IMG/VR virus record: IMGVR_UViG_3300042922_000247
Span: 1 to 28,460 of that record
DNA length: 28,460 bases
Direction: 5' to 3' (one strand)
Origin: a virus
In this document: piece by piece, positions 22,293 through 28,418 of the stretch
Layout: every line of letters begins with the position of its first letter
Position numbering within the stretch: the stretch's first letter is position 1
The notes under the pieces: generated by a model
Database searches by the model: none
What the model saw: only the letters and a program-made list of their open reading frames with translations
Told to the model about the DNA's origin: nothing
Made by a program: the position numbers and the translations under genes

Positions 22293-22463
22293 ATGCAAAA
22301 GGTAAAGGTGGACATAACAAGACAAACGTTGGAAGAGTTAGGAGTACGGACAAGCTGTATATTGCAAGGTATTGAGTCTATGAGCCCCTTGGACATGAAG
22401 CCTGAGTACATTAAAGCTTATCTTCTTTTGCGCCTTGAACCGCAGGAACTTGTTTCTTCATAG
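22293..22463 (+). CDS. 56-aa protein, candidate SOS-induced small regulator
   Basis: A short frame from ATG 22293, with a modest AAGGGG 11 bases upstream. The product has a charged start (MQKVKVDITRQTLEELGVR), a single Cys, and a C-terminal helix (MKPEYIKAYLLLRLEPQEL). It lies just downstream of a LexA box and runs 53 bases into the 3' end of the CI-like repressor gene on the opposite strand. Its transcript would be antisense to the repressor mRNA tail. An anti-repressor role, by protein or antisense, is inference. Confidence 0.5.
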   Translation: MQKVKVDITRQTLEELGVRTSCILQGIESMSPLDMKPEYIKAYLLLRLEPQELVSS

Positions 22464-22839
22464 ACCGTTCAGCCCGGACCAATGCAATAAATCTTCTTAC
22501 ATCGTCATCTTCCAACTTTATCCCATCTACGATAAAGTCCATTTTGGCCATGATCTCTTCATCAGTGAGATCTAAGGAGTCAATTAAAACCCGGGATGGT
22601 TCCGACAAGACCTGTTCTGGGTTATCCGTTCTTCCTAATAGATAATCCATTGATACAGAGAAGTAATCAGCAATAAGTTCTAAACGTTCCCTTTTAGGTA
22701 GTTCTCCCCTTGTTTCATACCTCCTTAGTGATGAAGATGGAATGTCCAAAGCTTCAGCCAATTGATCTTGGGACAAGTTCTTTGTCTTTCTGAGTTCTTT
22801 TAACCTATGTTTGAACTCATTTTCCATATTTGACACCAT
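22411..22839 (-). CDS. CI-like main phage repressor
   Basis: A 142-aa protein starting at ATG 22839, nine bases after a perfect AAGGAGG; a longer in-frame TTG start at 22893 is rejected. Residues 5-65 are an XRE helix-turn-helix (FKHRLKELRKTKNLSQDQLA, IPSSSLRRYETRGELPKRE, DYFSVSMDYLLGR). The C-terminus (LTDEEIMAKMDFIVDGIKLE, RRFIALVRAERSMKKQ) is the short oligomerisation-type tail of ImmR/SinR-like repressors, without a LexA-like S24 peptidase. It is divergent from a Cro-like gene across an operator cluster and likely maintains lysogeny by binding GTTCA-N5-TGAAC. Confidence 0.85.
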   Translation of the reverse strand: MVSNMENEFKHRLKELRKTKNLSQDQLAEALDIPSSSLRRYETRGELPKRERLELIADYFSVSMDYLLGRTDNPEQVLSEPSRVLIDSLDLTDEEIMAKMDFIVDGIKLEDDDVRRFIALVRAERSMKKQVPAVQGAKEDKL

Positions 22840-22872
22840 CCTTTTATTCCTCCTTATATTGTAGTTTAAATT

Positions 22873-22902
22873 GTTCATAAAATAAACGTTCAAAAACTGA
22901 TC
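22873..22902. promoter_or_regulatory. Two abutting degenerate repressor operators
   Basis: GTTCATAAAATAAAC (22873-22887) and GTTCAAAAACTGATC (22888-22902) each match 9 of 10 arm positions of GTTCA-N5-TGAAC and lie back to back upstream of the repressor ribosome site. They are probably the autoregulatory operators of the repressor gene. Confidence 0.6.
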
Positions 22903-22911
22903 AAAAAGGTG

Positions 22912-22966
22912 TTGACATGTTCAGTAATTGAACTTATACTAAGGTCATGAAGTTCAGTAATTGAAC
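22912..22966 (+). promoter_or_regulatory. Main early promoter with two identical operators
   Basis: TTGACA (22912-22917), a 17-base spacer and TATACT (22935-22940) give a near-consensus sigma-A promoter. The spacer contains GTTCAGTAATTGAAC (22919-22933), and an identical 15-mer lies at 22952-22966, 33 bases away centre to centre, about three helical turns. Repressor bound at both would occlude polymerase. The promoter drives the Cro-like gene, the antirepressor and probably the early operon. Confidence 0.85.
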
Positions 22967-22985
22967 AGAAACGAGGTGAACAAAG

Positions 22986-23225
22986 TTGACTGAAAAAGAC
23001 CTTAAACCATTGCCGAATTTGATCAAAGCCAGAAATGAAATAGGATACACTCAAGAGCAGTTAGCCAAGAAATCAAAGGTTTCTCGTCCGTTATTGTGCA
23101 ACATTGAGCGCGGCTATGCTCTTCCATCGCTTCCAGTAGCATATAGGATTGCAAAAGTACTGAAGAAACCAATCGAGCATCTTTTTTTTAATGATAATGT
23201 TCAAAAATTGAACAAAACAGCCTAA
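22986..23225 (+). CDS. Cro-like XRE regulator
   Basis: A 79-aa protein starting at TTG 22986, after GAGGTG. Residues 9-65 form an XRE helix-turn-helix (NLIKARNEIGYTQEQLAKKS, VSRPLLCNIERGYALPS, AYRIAKVLKKPIEHLFF). It is divergent from the CI-like repressor and transcribed from the consensus early promoter, so it fits the Cro role of shutting off the repressor. A further perfect operator lies inside its 3' end. The antirepressor follows after 12 bases. Confidence 0.8.
   Translation: MTEKDLKPLPNLIKARNEIGYTQEQLAKKSKVSRPLLCNIERGYALPSLPVAYRIAKVLKKPIEHLFFNDNVQKLNKTA
23199..23213. promoter_or_regulatory. Intragenic repressor operator
   Basis: GTTCAAAAATTGAAC has arms identical to the two promoter operators and lies in the last codons of the Cro-like gene, about 250 bases downstream. 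It could support DNA looping between repressor oligomers or act as a roadblock before the antirepressor gene. Confidence 0.65.
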
Positions 23226-23237
23226 GGAGGAATATGT

Positions 23238-23861
23238 ATGAATCAACTAACTAAAATGTTCAACTATGAAGATGGACAGCAAGTAAGAACAATTTCTATT
23301 GATGGTCAACCGTGGTTTGTAGCTAAAGACGTTTGCAACATCCTCGGAGTTTCAAACATAACAGAAACGTTCAAAAGGCTTGATGAAGATGAGTTCAGTA
23401 CTACTGAAGTCGTTGATTCAATCGGAAGATCGCAAGAAGTGTACATCATCAATGAATACGGCCTTTATTCACTGGTAATGACCAGTAGGAAAAAGGAAGC
23501 TAAATCATTCAAACGTTGGGTGACACATGAGGTACTTCCTTCCATCAGAAGCAACGGTTTTTACATCAGCGATTCTGACGATAAACATCCTGAACTTCTC
23601 AAAAAGATCAATGAATTAGAAAACAAAATAGAGTCATTTGTAACACTTAACTCTTTTGAAGCAAGGAAGTTGCAGAAGGCCATTGCGAGAAGAGTTTACG
23701 ATTTCGGTTTAACACCTGAAAACAGACCGCTTGCTTTCGCAGAGCTACACAGAGAAATAAGAGACAGATTCGGCGTTGCAAGTTATAGAGATGTTGCGAA
23801 GTTGGATTTTGATAATGCAATAAATTATGTAAAAGCATGGATCCCAAGAAAAGCAGCGTGA
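23238..23861 (+). CDS. BRO-N / ORF6C phage antirepressor
   Basis: A 207-aa protein with TAAGGAGG upstream. Residues 1-110 are a BRO-N domain: VRTISIDGQPWFVAKDVCNI, then LGVSNITETFKRL, INEYGLYSLVMTSRKKEAK, FKRWVTHEVLPSIR. Residues 125-205 match the ORF6C C-terminal domain (EARKLQKAIARRVYDFG, FAELHREIRDRFGV, AINYVKAWIPRK). This domain pair is typical of antirepressors in Gram-positive temperate phages, which bind the repressor or compete at operators. Its C-terminus resembles that of the protein at 9953. Confidence 0.85.
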   Translation: MNQLTKMFNYEDGQQVRTISIDGQPWFVAKDVCNILGVSNITETFKRLDEDEFSTTEVVDSIGRSQEVYIINEYGLYSLVMTSRKKEAKSFKRWVTHEVLPSIRSNGFYISDSDDKHPELLKKINELENKIESFVTLNSFEARKLQKAIARRVYDFGLTPENRPLAFAELHREIRDRFGVASYRDVAKLDFDNAINYVKAWIPRKAA

Positions 23862-23953
23862 TAAATGCTCTCACTACAAACTATCAATCTAGTATCAATT
23901 ATATACCGACATCAATCGACTGAAAAGGATAAAACTTCCAAGGAGGCTACAGC

Positions 23954-24097
23954 ATGAAACTGCAACCACAAGGCAAAAACCCTGGATTATCACCGCAGGC
24001 GTGGTACAAATTGCACGTGAGATTAGCGCGGATGAACTTGAAGTACCGGAAGCAGCTGATGGAGGCATACGTGAAAGGGGAGAAGAAAGTTGGTTGA
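23954..24097 (+). CDS. 47-aa basic small protein
   Basis: A short frame with a strong AAGGAGG eight bases upstream. The product is basic and helical (LSPQAWYKLHVRLARMNLK, YRKQLMEAYVKGEKK), like small nucleic-acid-binding early phage proteins. It overlaps the next gene by eight bases, so translation is probably coupled. The 92 bases before it hold no gene. Function unknown. Confidence 0.65.
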   Translation: MKLQPQGKNPGLSPQAWYKLHVRLARMNLKYRKQLMEAYVKGEKKVG

Positions 24098-24353
24098 ACT
24101 GGCCCTATTACCGGCACACGAGAGGCTGGCTGAGCTGCACATGATCCAGAAGAAACGGAAGCTCACGGCCGAGGAACGTCAGGAACGTGAACACTGCTTA
24201 GATGTAAACGCCGCAGTTATGTACGATGTGGCAAATATCAAGAACCTAACGGATAGTGCGCTTGCTACCAATGACATTCAATGGTTGATGGTGCTGAAGA
24301 AAAGGAAAGAAATCCTGGCAAAACGATTTAAAGGAGGAATTATCTGTGGCTAA
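24090..24353 (+). CDS. Small conserved-type phage protein (DUF7667-like)
   Basis: An 87-aa protein starting at TTG 24090 behind GGGGAG, overlapping the previous gene by eight bases and the next by eight. It is helical and charged: LLPAHERLAELHMIQKKRKL, ERQEREHCLDVNAAVMYD, DIQWLMVLKKRKEILAKR. The opening pattern HERLAELHMIQKKRKLT is one I associate with small early proteins of Paenibacillus and Bacillus phages (DUF7667-like); this is from memory. Role unknown. Confidence 0.65.
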   Translation: MVELALLPAHERLAELHMIQKKRKLTAEERQEREHCLDVNAAVMYDVANIKNLTDSALATNDIQWLMVLKKRKEILAKRFKGGIICG

Positions 24354-24558
24354 GAAGCAATCGGAAGTACGGCGTTTCACATCGGTGTACACCTTCAAAA
24401 TTCCAAATGAGCCTAAATGCGGCTGCGGTAAGCCAGCAGAGTATGAGGTCTATGATCACCACGAACCACATTGCCAATCGTGCATGCTGGAAGCAGTAGA
24501 TTGCCAGATCCCTGTAATGGTACGGAGACTTGAGGGAGGGTTTGACGATGCAAGCTGA
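24346..24558 (+). CDS. Small zinc-finger-like protein
   Basis: A 70-aa protein starting at GTG 24346, seven bases after AAGGAGG. It has a Cys/His set fit for one zinc ion: CGCGKPAEYEVYDHHEPHCQ and the following SCMLEA, i.e. Cys-x-Cys ... His-x-Cys-x2-Cys. The rest is basic and short. Such proteins in early operons often bind nucleic acid or a host protein. Overlaps the next gene by 11 bases. Specific function unknown. Confidence 0.65.
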   Translation: MAKKQSEVRRFTSVYTFKIPNEPKCGCGKPAEYEVYDHHEPHCQSCMLEAVDCQIPVMVRRLEGGFDDAS

Positions 24559-24748
24559 GACAGAGTTCATCGTAGATACGGAGTGCGGCCGGCACTTCTG
24601 CTGGTCGGCTCCCGACTATGAATACTTGGTGCGGAAGATACACGACCGCGGATACAGAGCAACGTTCATCATGCCTTACGAGGAATTCCTGCAGCAAATG
24701 GAAACAGGCAAAGCCTACATCGAAAGAGAGCTGAAAGAATCTGCTTAA
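24548..24748 (+). CDS. Small hypothetical early protein
   Basis: A 66-aa protein starting at ATG 24548, seven bases after GGGAGGG; an earlier in-frame TTG (24530) lies before that site. The product is acidic with an aromatic-rich centre (FIVDTECGRHFCWSAPDYEY, YRATFIMPYEEFLQQME) and a helical end. Two cysteines are present but no full metal site. It is translationally linked to the zinc-finger-like gene. Function unknown. Confidence 0.6.
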   Translation: MQAETEFIVDTECGRHFCWSAPDYEYLVRKIHDRGYRATFIMPYEEFLQQMETGKAYIERELKESA

Positions 24749-24795
24749 GACGGTAGCTGATATTTTAGAACACTACGCGAAGGGAGGAAAGGAGG

Positions 24796-24963
24796 ATGGC
24801 TGCGAGACTGAAGTTTCTGGAGCTTGCGAAGATCGCGAACGGCCGCGGGACGTTGACGGAGAAGCTTAAGCGAGTGTATCTGCTGAACTATGTACGGGAA
24901 GTACGCAAAGAAAAGGCCGCTGCAGCAACAGCGACCCGGGAAAGACTGTTTGAAAATAATTAA
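24796..24963 (+). CDS. 55-aa basic small protein
   Basis: A short frame with AAAGGAGG immediately upstream of ATG 24796. The product is helical and basic (MAARLKFLELAKIANGRGTL, TEKLKRVYLLNYVREVRKEK) with an Ala-rich end. It lies 38 bases before the ERF gene. The composition suggests nucleic-acid binding; no family recognised. Confidence 0.6.
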   Translation: MAARLKFLELAKIANGRGTLTEKLKRVYLLNYVREVRKEKAAAATATRERLFENN

Positions 24964-25001
24964 TACGGATATTATACCAAAACTTTAGGAGGTAGTACAC
25001 A

Positions 25002-25646
25002 TTGAACATCTATCAAAAATTGGTCGAGGTAAGAAAGTCTGTTGATTATCTGAAAAAAGAATCTGAATCAAAACAGTACAAATATACAGGCAGCGCTCAA
25101 GTTTTGGCTTCTGTGAGGGACAAAATCAATGAAATGGGGCTGCTGCTTATCCCGCGAATCATTGAAAAAAACCTTTTGTCTGAAACCGTTGAGTACGAGG
25201 AAGGAAATAAACCAAAGAAGACAACAACATATTTTACAGAATTGATCATGACTTATACGTGGATTAATGCGGAAAAACCTGATGAAACAATAGAATGCCC
25301 GTGGTACTCACAAGGTGTTGATATTGCAGGCGAAAAGGGAGTCGGCAAGGCTCTCACATACGCTGAAAAATATTTCACACTTAAGTTTTTCAACATCCCT
25401 ACGGACAAGGACGATCCAGATGCATTCCAAAACAAGTTCGGCCAGAAAGCAGCTAAAGAGACTTTATCTAAGATAAGAGCTGCCTGGGCAACGTTGGGCA
25501 TGAGGGCCAATCGGTTAGACGATCAGAGTGTAGCTCTGTATGGTGTGCCTGTGATGCAATTGGACGATGAAATGGCCGAATCCTTCCTGAACAAATTGAC
25601 GGAGCAATTGGCGACTGGAGGTAAACGTGATGGAACTAACGGCTGA
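25002..25646 (+). CDS. erf: ERF-family single-strand annealing protein
   Basis: A 214-aa protein starting at TTG 25002, after TAGGAGGT. The N-terminal 150 residues match ERF recombinases: IYQKLVEVRKSVDYLKKE, YKYTGSAQVLASVRDKINEM, and the hallmark GVDIAGEKGVGKALTYAEKY followed by LKFFNIPTDKDDPD. It anneals complementary single strands during phage recombination and repair, and probably works with the nuclease encoded next, which overlaps its end by 17 bases. The C-terminal 60 residues are a variable helical tail. Confidence 0.85.
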   Translation: MNIYQKLVEVRKSVDYLKKESESKQYKYTGSAQVLASVRDKINEMGLLLIPRIIEKNLLSETVEYEEGNKPKKTTTYFTELIMTYTWINAEKPDETIECPWYSQGVDIAGEKGVGKALTYAEKYFTLKFFNIPTDKDDPDAFQNKFGQKAAKETLSKIRAAWATLGMRANRLDDQSVALYGVPVMQLDDEMAESFLNKLTEQLATGGKRDGTNG

Positions 25647-26424
25647 AAACTACTACTCTCGTGAAGCGAATCAGGAATATATGAGCGTTTCACAATACAA
25701 AGACTTCATCAAGTGCGAATCTGCGGCGATGGCTAAGCTCAACGGGTCATATACGGACATGAAGCATGAAGCATTATTGGTTGGGTCCTATGTACACGCT
25801 GCATTGGAAAGTGACGAGGCGTTTGAAGCTTTTAAATCATCAACCCCGGATATTTACACGGCTAAGAAGGAGCTAAAGGCACCTTTTAAGGCAGCTAACA
25901 ATATGATTGATGCGGTTTTAGCTGATGATCTGTGCAATAAGGTGCTTGAAGGAGAGAAAGAAGTGATCCTTACGGCTGATATCTTTGGGACCATGTGGAA
26001 ATCGAAACTAGATGTACTGTCCCGGGAGAATGGACGGTTCACTGATATTAAAACGGTGAAATCAATCCGGGAAAAATATTGGAACGGCACAAAATATGTG
26101 TCCTTCATCCAGATGTACGGATATGACATTCAAATGGCAATGTATGCCGAGATCGAAAGATTAAGTGGCGAAATGAAATTCGAATATCTTGAGCCAACAT
26201 TGCTGGCTGTATCCAAGGAAGAGGTACCAGATAAAGAAATCATCTGGTTTGACGATCAAATTATCCAAGAAAAGCTTCGAGAAGTAGAGCAGAAGCTGCC
26301 ACATATTCTGGATGTTAAATTCGGTAATGTTAAGCCGGCCGGTTGTGGACGCTGCAATTACTGCAAGTCTCAAAAAAGATTGGGCAGCATGACACATTAC
26401 CTTGACTTGCTTGAGGCTATATAA
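25630..26424 (+). CDS. PD-(D/E)XK exonuclease with Cas4/AddB-like cysteines
   Basis: A 264-aa protein starting at ATG 25630 (GTG 25627 also possible), after GGAGG. Nuclease core: Asp128 in KSKLDVL and Asp139-Ile-Lys141 in RFTDIKTVKS, then QMYGYDIQMAMY, the Q-x-Y helix typical of this family. Cys29 near the start and Cys238, Cys241, Cys244 (CGRCNYC) near the end have the one-plus-three layout that holds a 4Fe-4S cluster in Cas4 and AddB nucleases. It would resect DNA ends so the ERF protein can anneal them. Enzyme class is well supported; the cluster is inference. Confidence 0.8.
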   Translation: MELTAENYYSREANQEYMSVSQYKDFIKCESAAMAKLNGSYTDMKHEALLVGSYVHAALESDEAFEAFKSSTPDIYTAKKELKAPFKAANNMIDAVLADDLCNKVLEGEKEVILTADIFGTMWKSKLDVLSRENGRFTDIKTVKSIREKYWNGTKYVSFIQMYGYDIQMAMYAEIERLSGEMKFEYLEPTLLAVSKEEVPDKEIIWFDDQIIQEKLREVEQKLPHILDVKFGNVKPAGCGRCNYCKSQKRLGSMTHYLDLLEAI

Positions 26425-26436
26425 CGGAGGTGACTT

Positions 26437-26769
26437 ATGGCAATCGACATCATCCAGATTAACCAAGAAATCTATGCGGCCTCTCAGCGACTGAGCAAGG
26501 CCGCAGACACTCTGTACGCGCTGGGCAAGTCAAAGGCTGAGTCCGAGCAGGCGTACCGCGTCAAGCTGGCGCAGGAAATGATCAAGCTGAAGACCGAAGG
26601 CATGAGCATCGGCATGATCGGTGATGTAGCCAAGGGTAATGTCGGGGATTACCTATTCAAGCGAGACTATGACGAAACCATTTGGAAGGCTGCTATAGAG
26701 TCCATTGGAGCCATTCAGACACAGATATCTGCATTACAGTCCATCATCAAATATCAAAATGAGGTGTGA
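26437..26769 (+). CDS. Helical protein of the recombination module, unknown
   Basis: A 110-aa protein with CGGAGGTGA upstream. It is mainly helical (IYAASQRLSKAADTLYALG, SEQAYRVKLAQEMIKLKTEG, ESIGAIQTQISALQSIIKYQ). It lies 12 bases after the nuclease and just before the HNH gene, in the same operon. Small helical proteins of this kind are frequent beside ERF and exonuclease genes in Gram-positive phages; their job is not known to me. No catalytic motif was seen. Confidence 0.7.
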   Translation: MAIDIIQINQEIYAASQRLSKAADTLYALGKSKAESEQAYRVKLAQEMIKLKTEGMSIGMIGDVAKGNVGDYLFKRDYDETIWKAAIESIGAIQTQISALQSIIKYQNEV

Positions 26770-26771
26770 CC

Positions 26772-27188
26772 ATGCGAAAGAAGCCCAAAAAGGAAGTGAT
26801 GCCCTGGAGACAGGGCGTCCTTTCCCACCATCAGCGCGGCAGCATGAAGAGAGGTGACGCTACAAAAGTTACCTGGGAGGTTAGGCAGGAGGTTAACAGG
26901 CGATCCATGGAGCTGCGCGGAACGGATATCCCCTGCTGCGAGAAATGCGGGACCACAAAGAACCTCACAAAGGCACACATCGTCAACGCCAGCCAAGGCG
27001 GTTTAGGTTACGATCCGGCTAACATTATGAATCTCTGCGGTACGCATGGATTAACAGATACATGCCATCACAAAAGTGACAACTCATATACCGGCCGGCA
27101 GTGGAAGAAACAATACGGCGCGATGCTGCGGCTCTATTACAGCGAGGGTAACGGTAAAAACTATTGGAGTTATAAGGAGGAAGCCTGA
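26772..27188 (+). CDS. HNH-type nuclease-like protein
   Basis: A 138-aa protein starting at ATG 26772, five bases after GAGGTG. Basic N-terminus. Metal-binding set: Cys55/56-x2-Cys59 (CCEKCG), His69 in LTKAHIV, Cys89 and His92 in LCGTHG, then CHHKSDN (His99/100). The layout is of an HNH (treble-clef) domain with zinc knuckles. In this early module it may process recombination intermediates, as NinG/Rap does in lambdoid phages. The catalytic assignment among the His residues is tentative. Confidence 0.7.
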   Translation: MRKKPKKEVMPWRQGVLSHHQRGSMKRGDATKVTWEVRQEVNRRSMELRGTDIPCCEKCGTTKNLTKAHIVNASQGGLGYDPANIMNLCGTHGLTDTCHHKSDNSYTGRQWKKQYGAMLRLYYSEGNGKNYWSYKEEA

Positions 27189-27424
27189 TGAAACTGTGGG
27201 ATCAATTCCTTGAATTGAAAGCTCAAATCCACAACATCACCATAGACGAAGATAAACGGCACGCAGACGTTCGTTTCCTCCGGTCCGTTGAATCTATCGA
27301 GAGAACCTTGAAACGCTCTCTCACAGGATCTGAGTACCGTATCCTGTTCACTTTGGACGATCCGCAGGCTGAGATTGTTAAAAATCTACTGAAAGAGGCG
27401 AAAGAGAATGGGCAGAGAGATTAA
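27188..27424 (+). CDS. Small hypothetical early protein
   Basis: A 78-aa protein overlapping the HNH stop by one base (TGATG), behind AAGGAGG. It is helical and charged: LWDQFLELKAQIHNITIDED, FLRSVESIERTLKRSLTG, EIVKNLLKEAKENGQRD. Overlaps the YopX gene by 17 bases. It could be a helper of the neighbouring nuclease; no family recognised. Confidence 0.65.
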   Translation: MKLWDQFLELKAQIHNITIDEDKRHADVRFLRSVESIERTLKRSLTGSEYRILFTLDDPQAEIVKNLLKEAKENGQRD

Positions 27425-27833
27425 ATTTAGAGCATGGGATAACGAAAATAAGTGTTTTTTCGCGGATACCAACAGAGCGTATGATAATGTAATCGAGCAA
27501 TTGCTGATATCTCCAGCAGGTGACATCAACCTTCGCAAAATGAACGGAATGTACCACGAGTCAATGTTCCCGGGGCGGTTCGTATTGCAGCAATACACCG
27601 GACTCAAGGATATTGACAGCCGTGATATCTACGAAGGTGATATATGTGAGGCCGAGCAAGTGCTCTATCCACTTACTGGAACTCGTACAGGGATCGTGAA
27701 ATATCATGACGGTTCGTACCTGCTTGAAGATTTAAACGGATTGGATGGAGATTTTCTGTTCAGTGAAACAGCAGAAACTAGGATCATCGGCAACATCTAC
27801 GAAAACCCCGAACTTTTGGAGGTCACCCCATGA
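27408..27833 (+). CDS. yopX: YopX-family protein
   Basis: A 141-aa protein behind AAAGAG. It matches the phage YopX family: MGREIKFRAWDNENKCFF at the start, FVLQQYTGLKDIDSRDIYEG in the middle, GIVKYHDGSYLLE, and the closing IIGNIYENPELLE. YopX-like proteins (first named from phage SPbeta) occur widely in Gram-positive phages, form oligomers, and have no established activity. It is coupled to the next gene by ATGA. Confidence 0.85.
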   Translation: MGREIKFRAWDNENKCFFADTNRAYDNVIEQLLISPAGDINLRKMNGMYHESMFPGRFVLQQYTGLKDIDSRDIYEGDICEAEQVLYPLTGTRTGIVKYHDGSYLLEDLNGLDGDFLFSETAETRIIGNIYENPELLEVTP

Positions 27834-27970
27834 AACAACTCGTAACCCGTGATCAGCACGGCACCATATGCACCACCCGGGAAGAGACACTTCCCACCTT
27901 GAACGAAATGCTGCTACGTGTGAGCGTGGCCCTACTGATCCTTGCTGCGGCACTGGCGGTGATTCTATGA
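27830..27970 (+). CDS. 46-aa single-span membrane protein
   Basis: A short frame overlapping the YopX stop (ATGA at 27830-27833). It has a polar N-terminus (MKQLVTRDQHGTICTTREET) and a C-terminal hydrophobic helix (VSVALLILAAALAVIL), so it is probably a small tail-anchored membrane protein. Its stop overlaps the next start (ATGA). Such proteins in phage early operons can act in exclusion or host takeover; nothing specific is shown. Confidence 0.6.
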   Translation: MKQLVTRDQHGTICTTREETLPTLNEMLLRVSVALLILAAALAVIL

Positions 27971-28128
27971 GAGAACAAATCGCTATGTGGAAGGAATTCA
28001 TCACCGTATATACCACAGCCTTAGCAGAGGCAGAGAAATACGGTGATGTGGGCGGCACAGAGTGGAACAAGCACATGATTGACTTTTACCAGGAGAAGAT
28101 TGACGAGGCGGAAAGGCAGAGTGCTTAG
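27967..28128 (+). CDS. 53-aa acidic small protein
   Basis: Starts at ATG 27967 in an ATGA overlap with the membrane-protein stop; longer in-frame starts upstream lie inside the YopX/membrane-protein region and are rejected. The product is acidic and helical (MREQIAMWKEFITVYTTALA, WNKHMIDFYQEKIDEAER). It ends four bases into the convergent XRE gene. Function unknown. Confidence 0.6.
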   Translation: MREQIAMWKEFITVYTTALAEAEKYGDVGGTEWNKHMIDFYQEKIDEAERQSA

Positions 28129-28331
28129 TCCGGGACGTGCTCAAGCAGATCACCAGGTTGACACTTGAAATATACACATAACTTGTTAAGGGTATCGTAG
28201 TCGATGCCCTTTCCTTCACCATCATATAGCTTCGTCAGCGTTTTCCTGGTGATGTTCGTTTCTTTCTCAAGAGCTGAGAAACTTTTTATCTTATTAACAC
28301 CCATTAGTTCAGATAGTTTCACTTTTATCAT
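28125..28331 (-). CDS. YozG-like small XRE repressor
   Basis: A 68-aa protein from ATG 28331 (ATG 28343 would add four residues; GGTGG lies before 28331). It is a compact XRE helix-turn-helix: MIKVKLSELMGVNKIKSFSA, LEKETNITRKTLTKLYDG, GKGIDYDTLNKLCVYF, ending in GDLLEHVPD. This resembles Bacillus YozG-type regulators. It is divergent from a gene starting beyond the right edge, with repeated GTACAC elements between, so it forms a third switch-like unit in this window. Confidence 0.8.
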   Translation of the reverse strand: MIKVKLSELMGVNKIKSFSALEKETNITRKTLTKLYDGEGKGIDYDTLNKLCVYFKCQPGDLLEHVPD

Positions 28332-28418
28332 AGTTACCACCATTTCATTGATTAATTAATTCTATCATATCCATGGTTACGCAAAAATAAATGATTCAAT
28401 AATAAACTGCGTACTACT

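Noticed and set aside
22919-22966. GTTC/GAAC elements as LexA boxes
   Set aside because: Half-sites are in the order GTTC...GAAC, the reverse of LexA boxes; they fit repressor operators.
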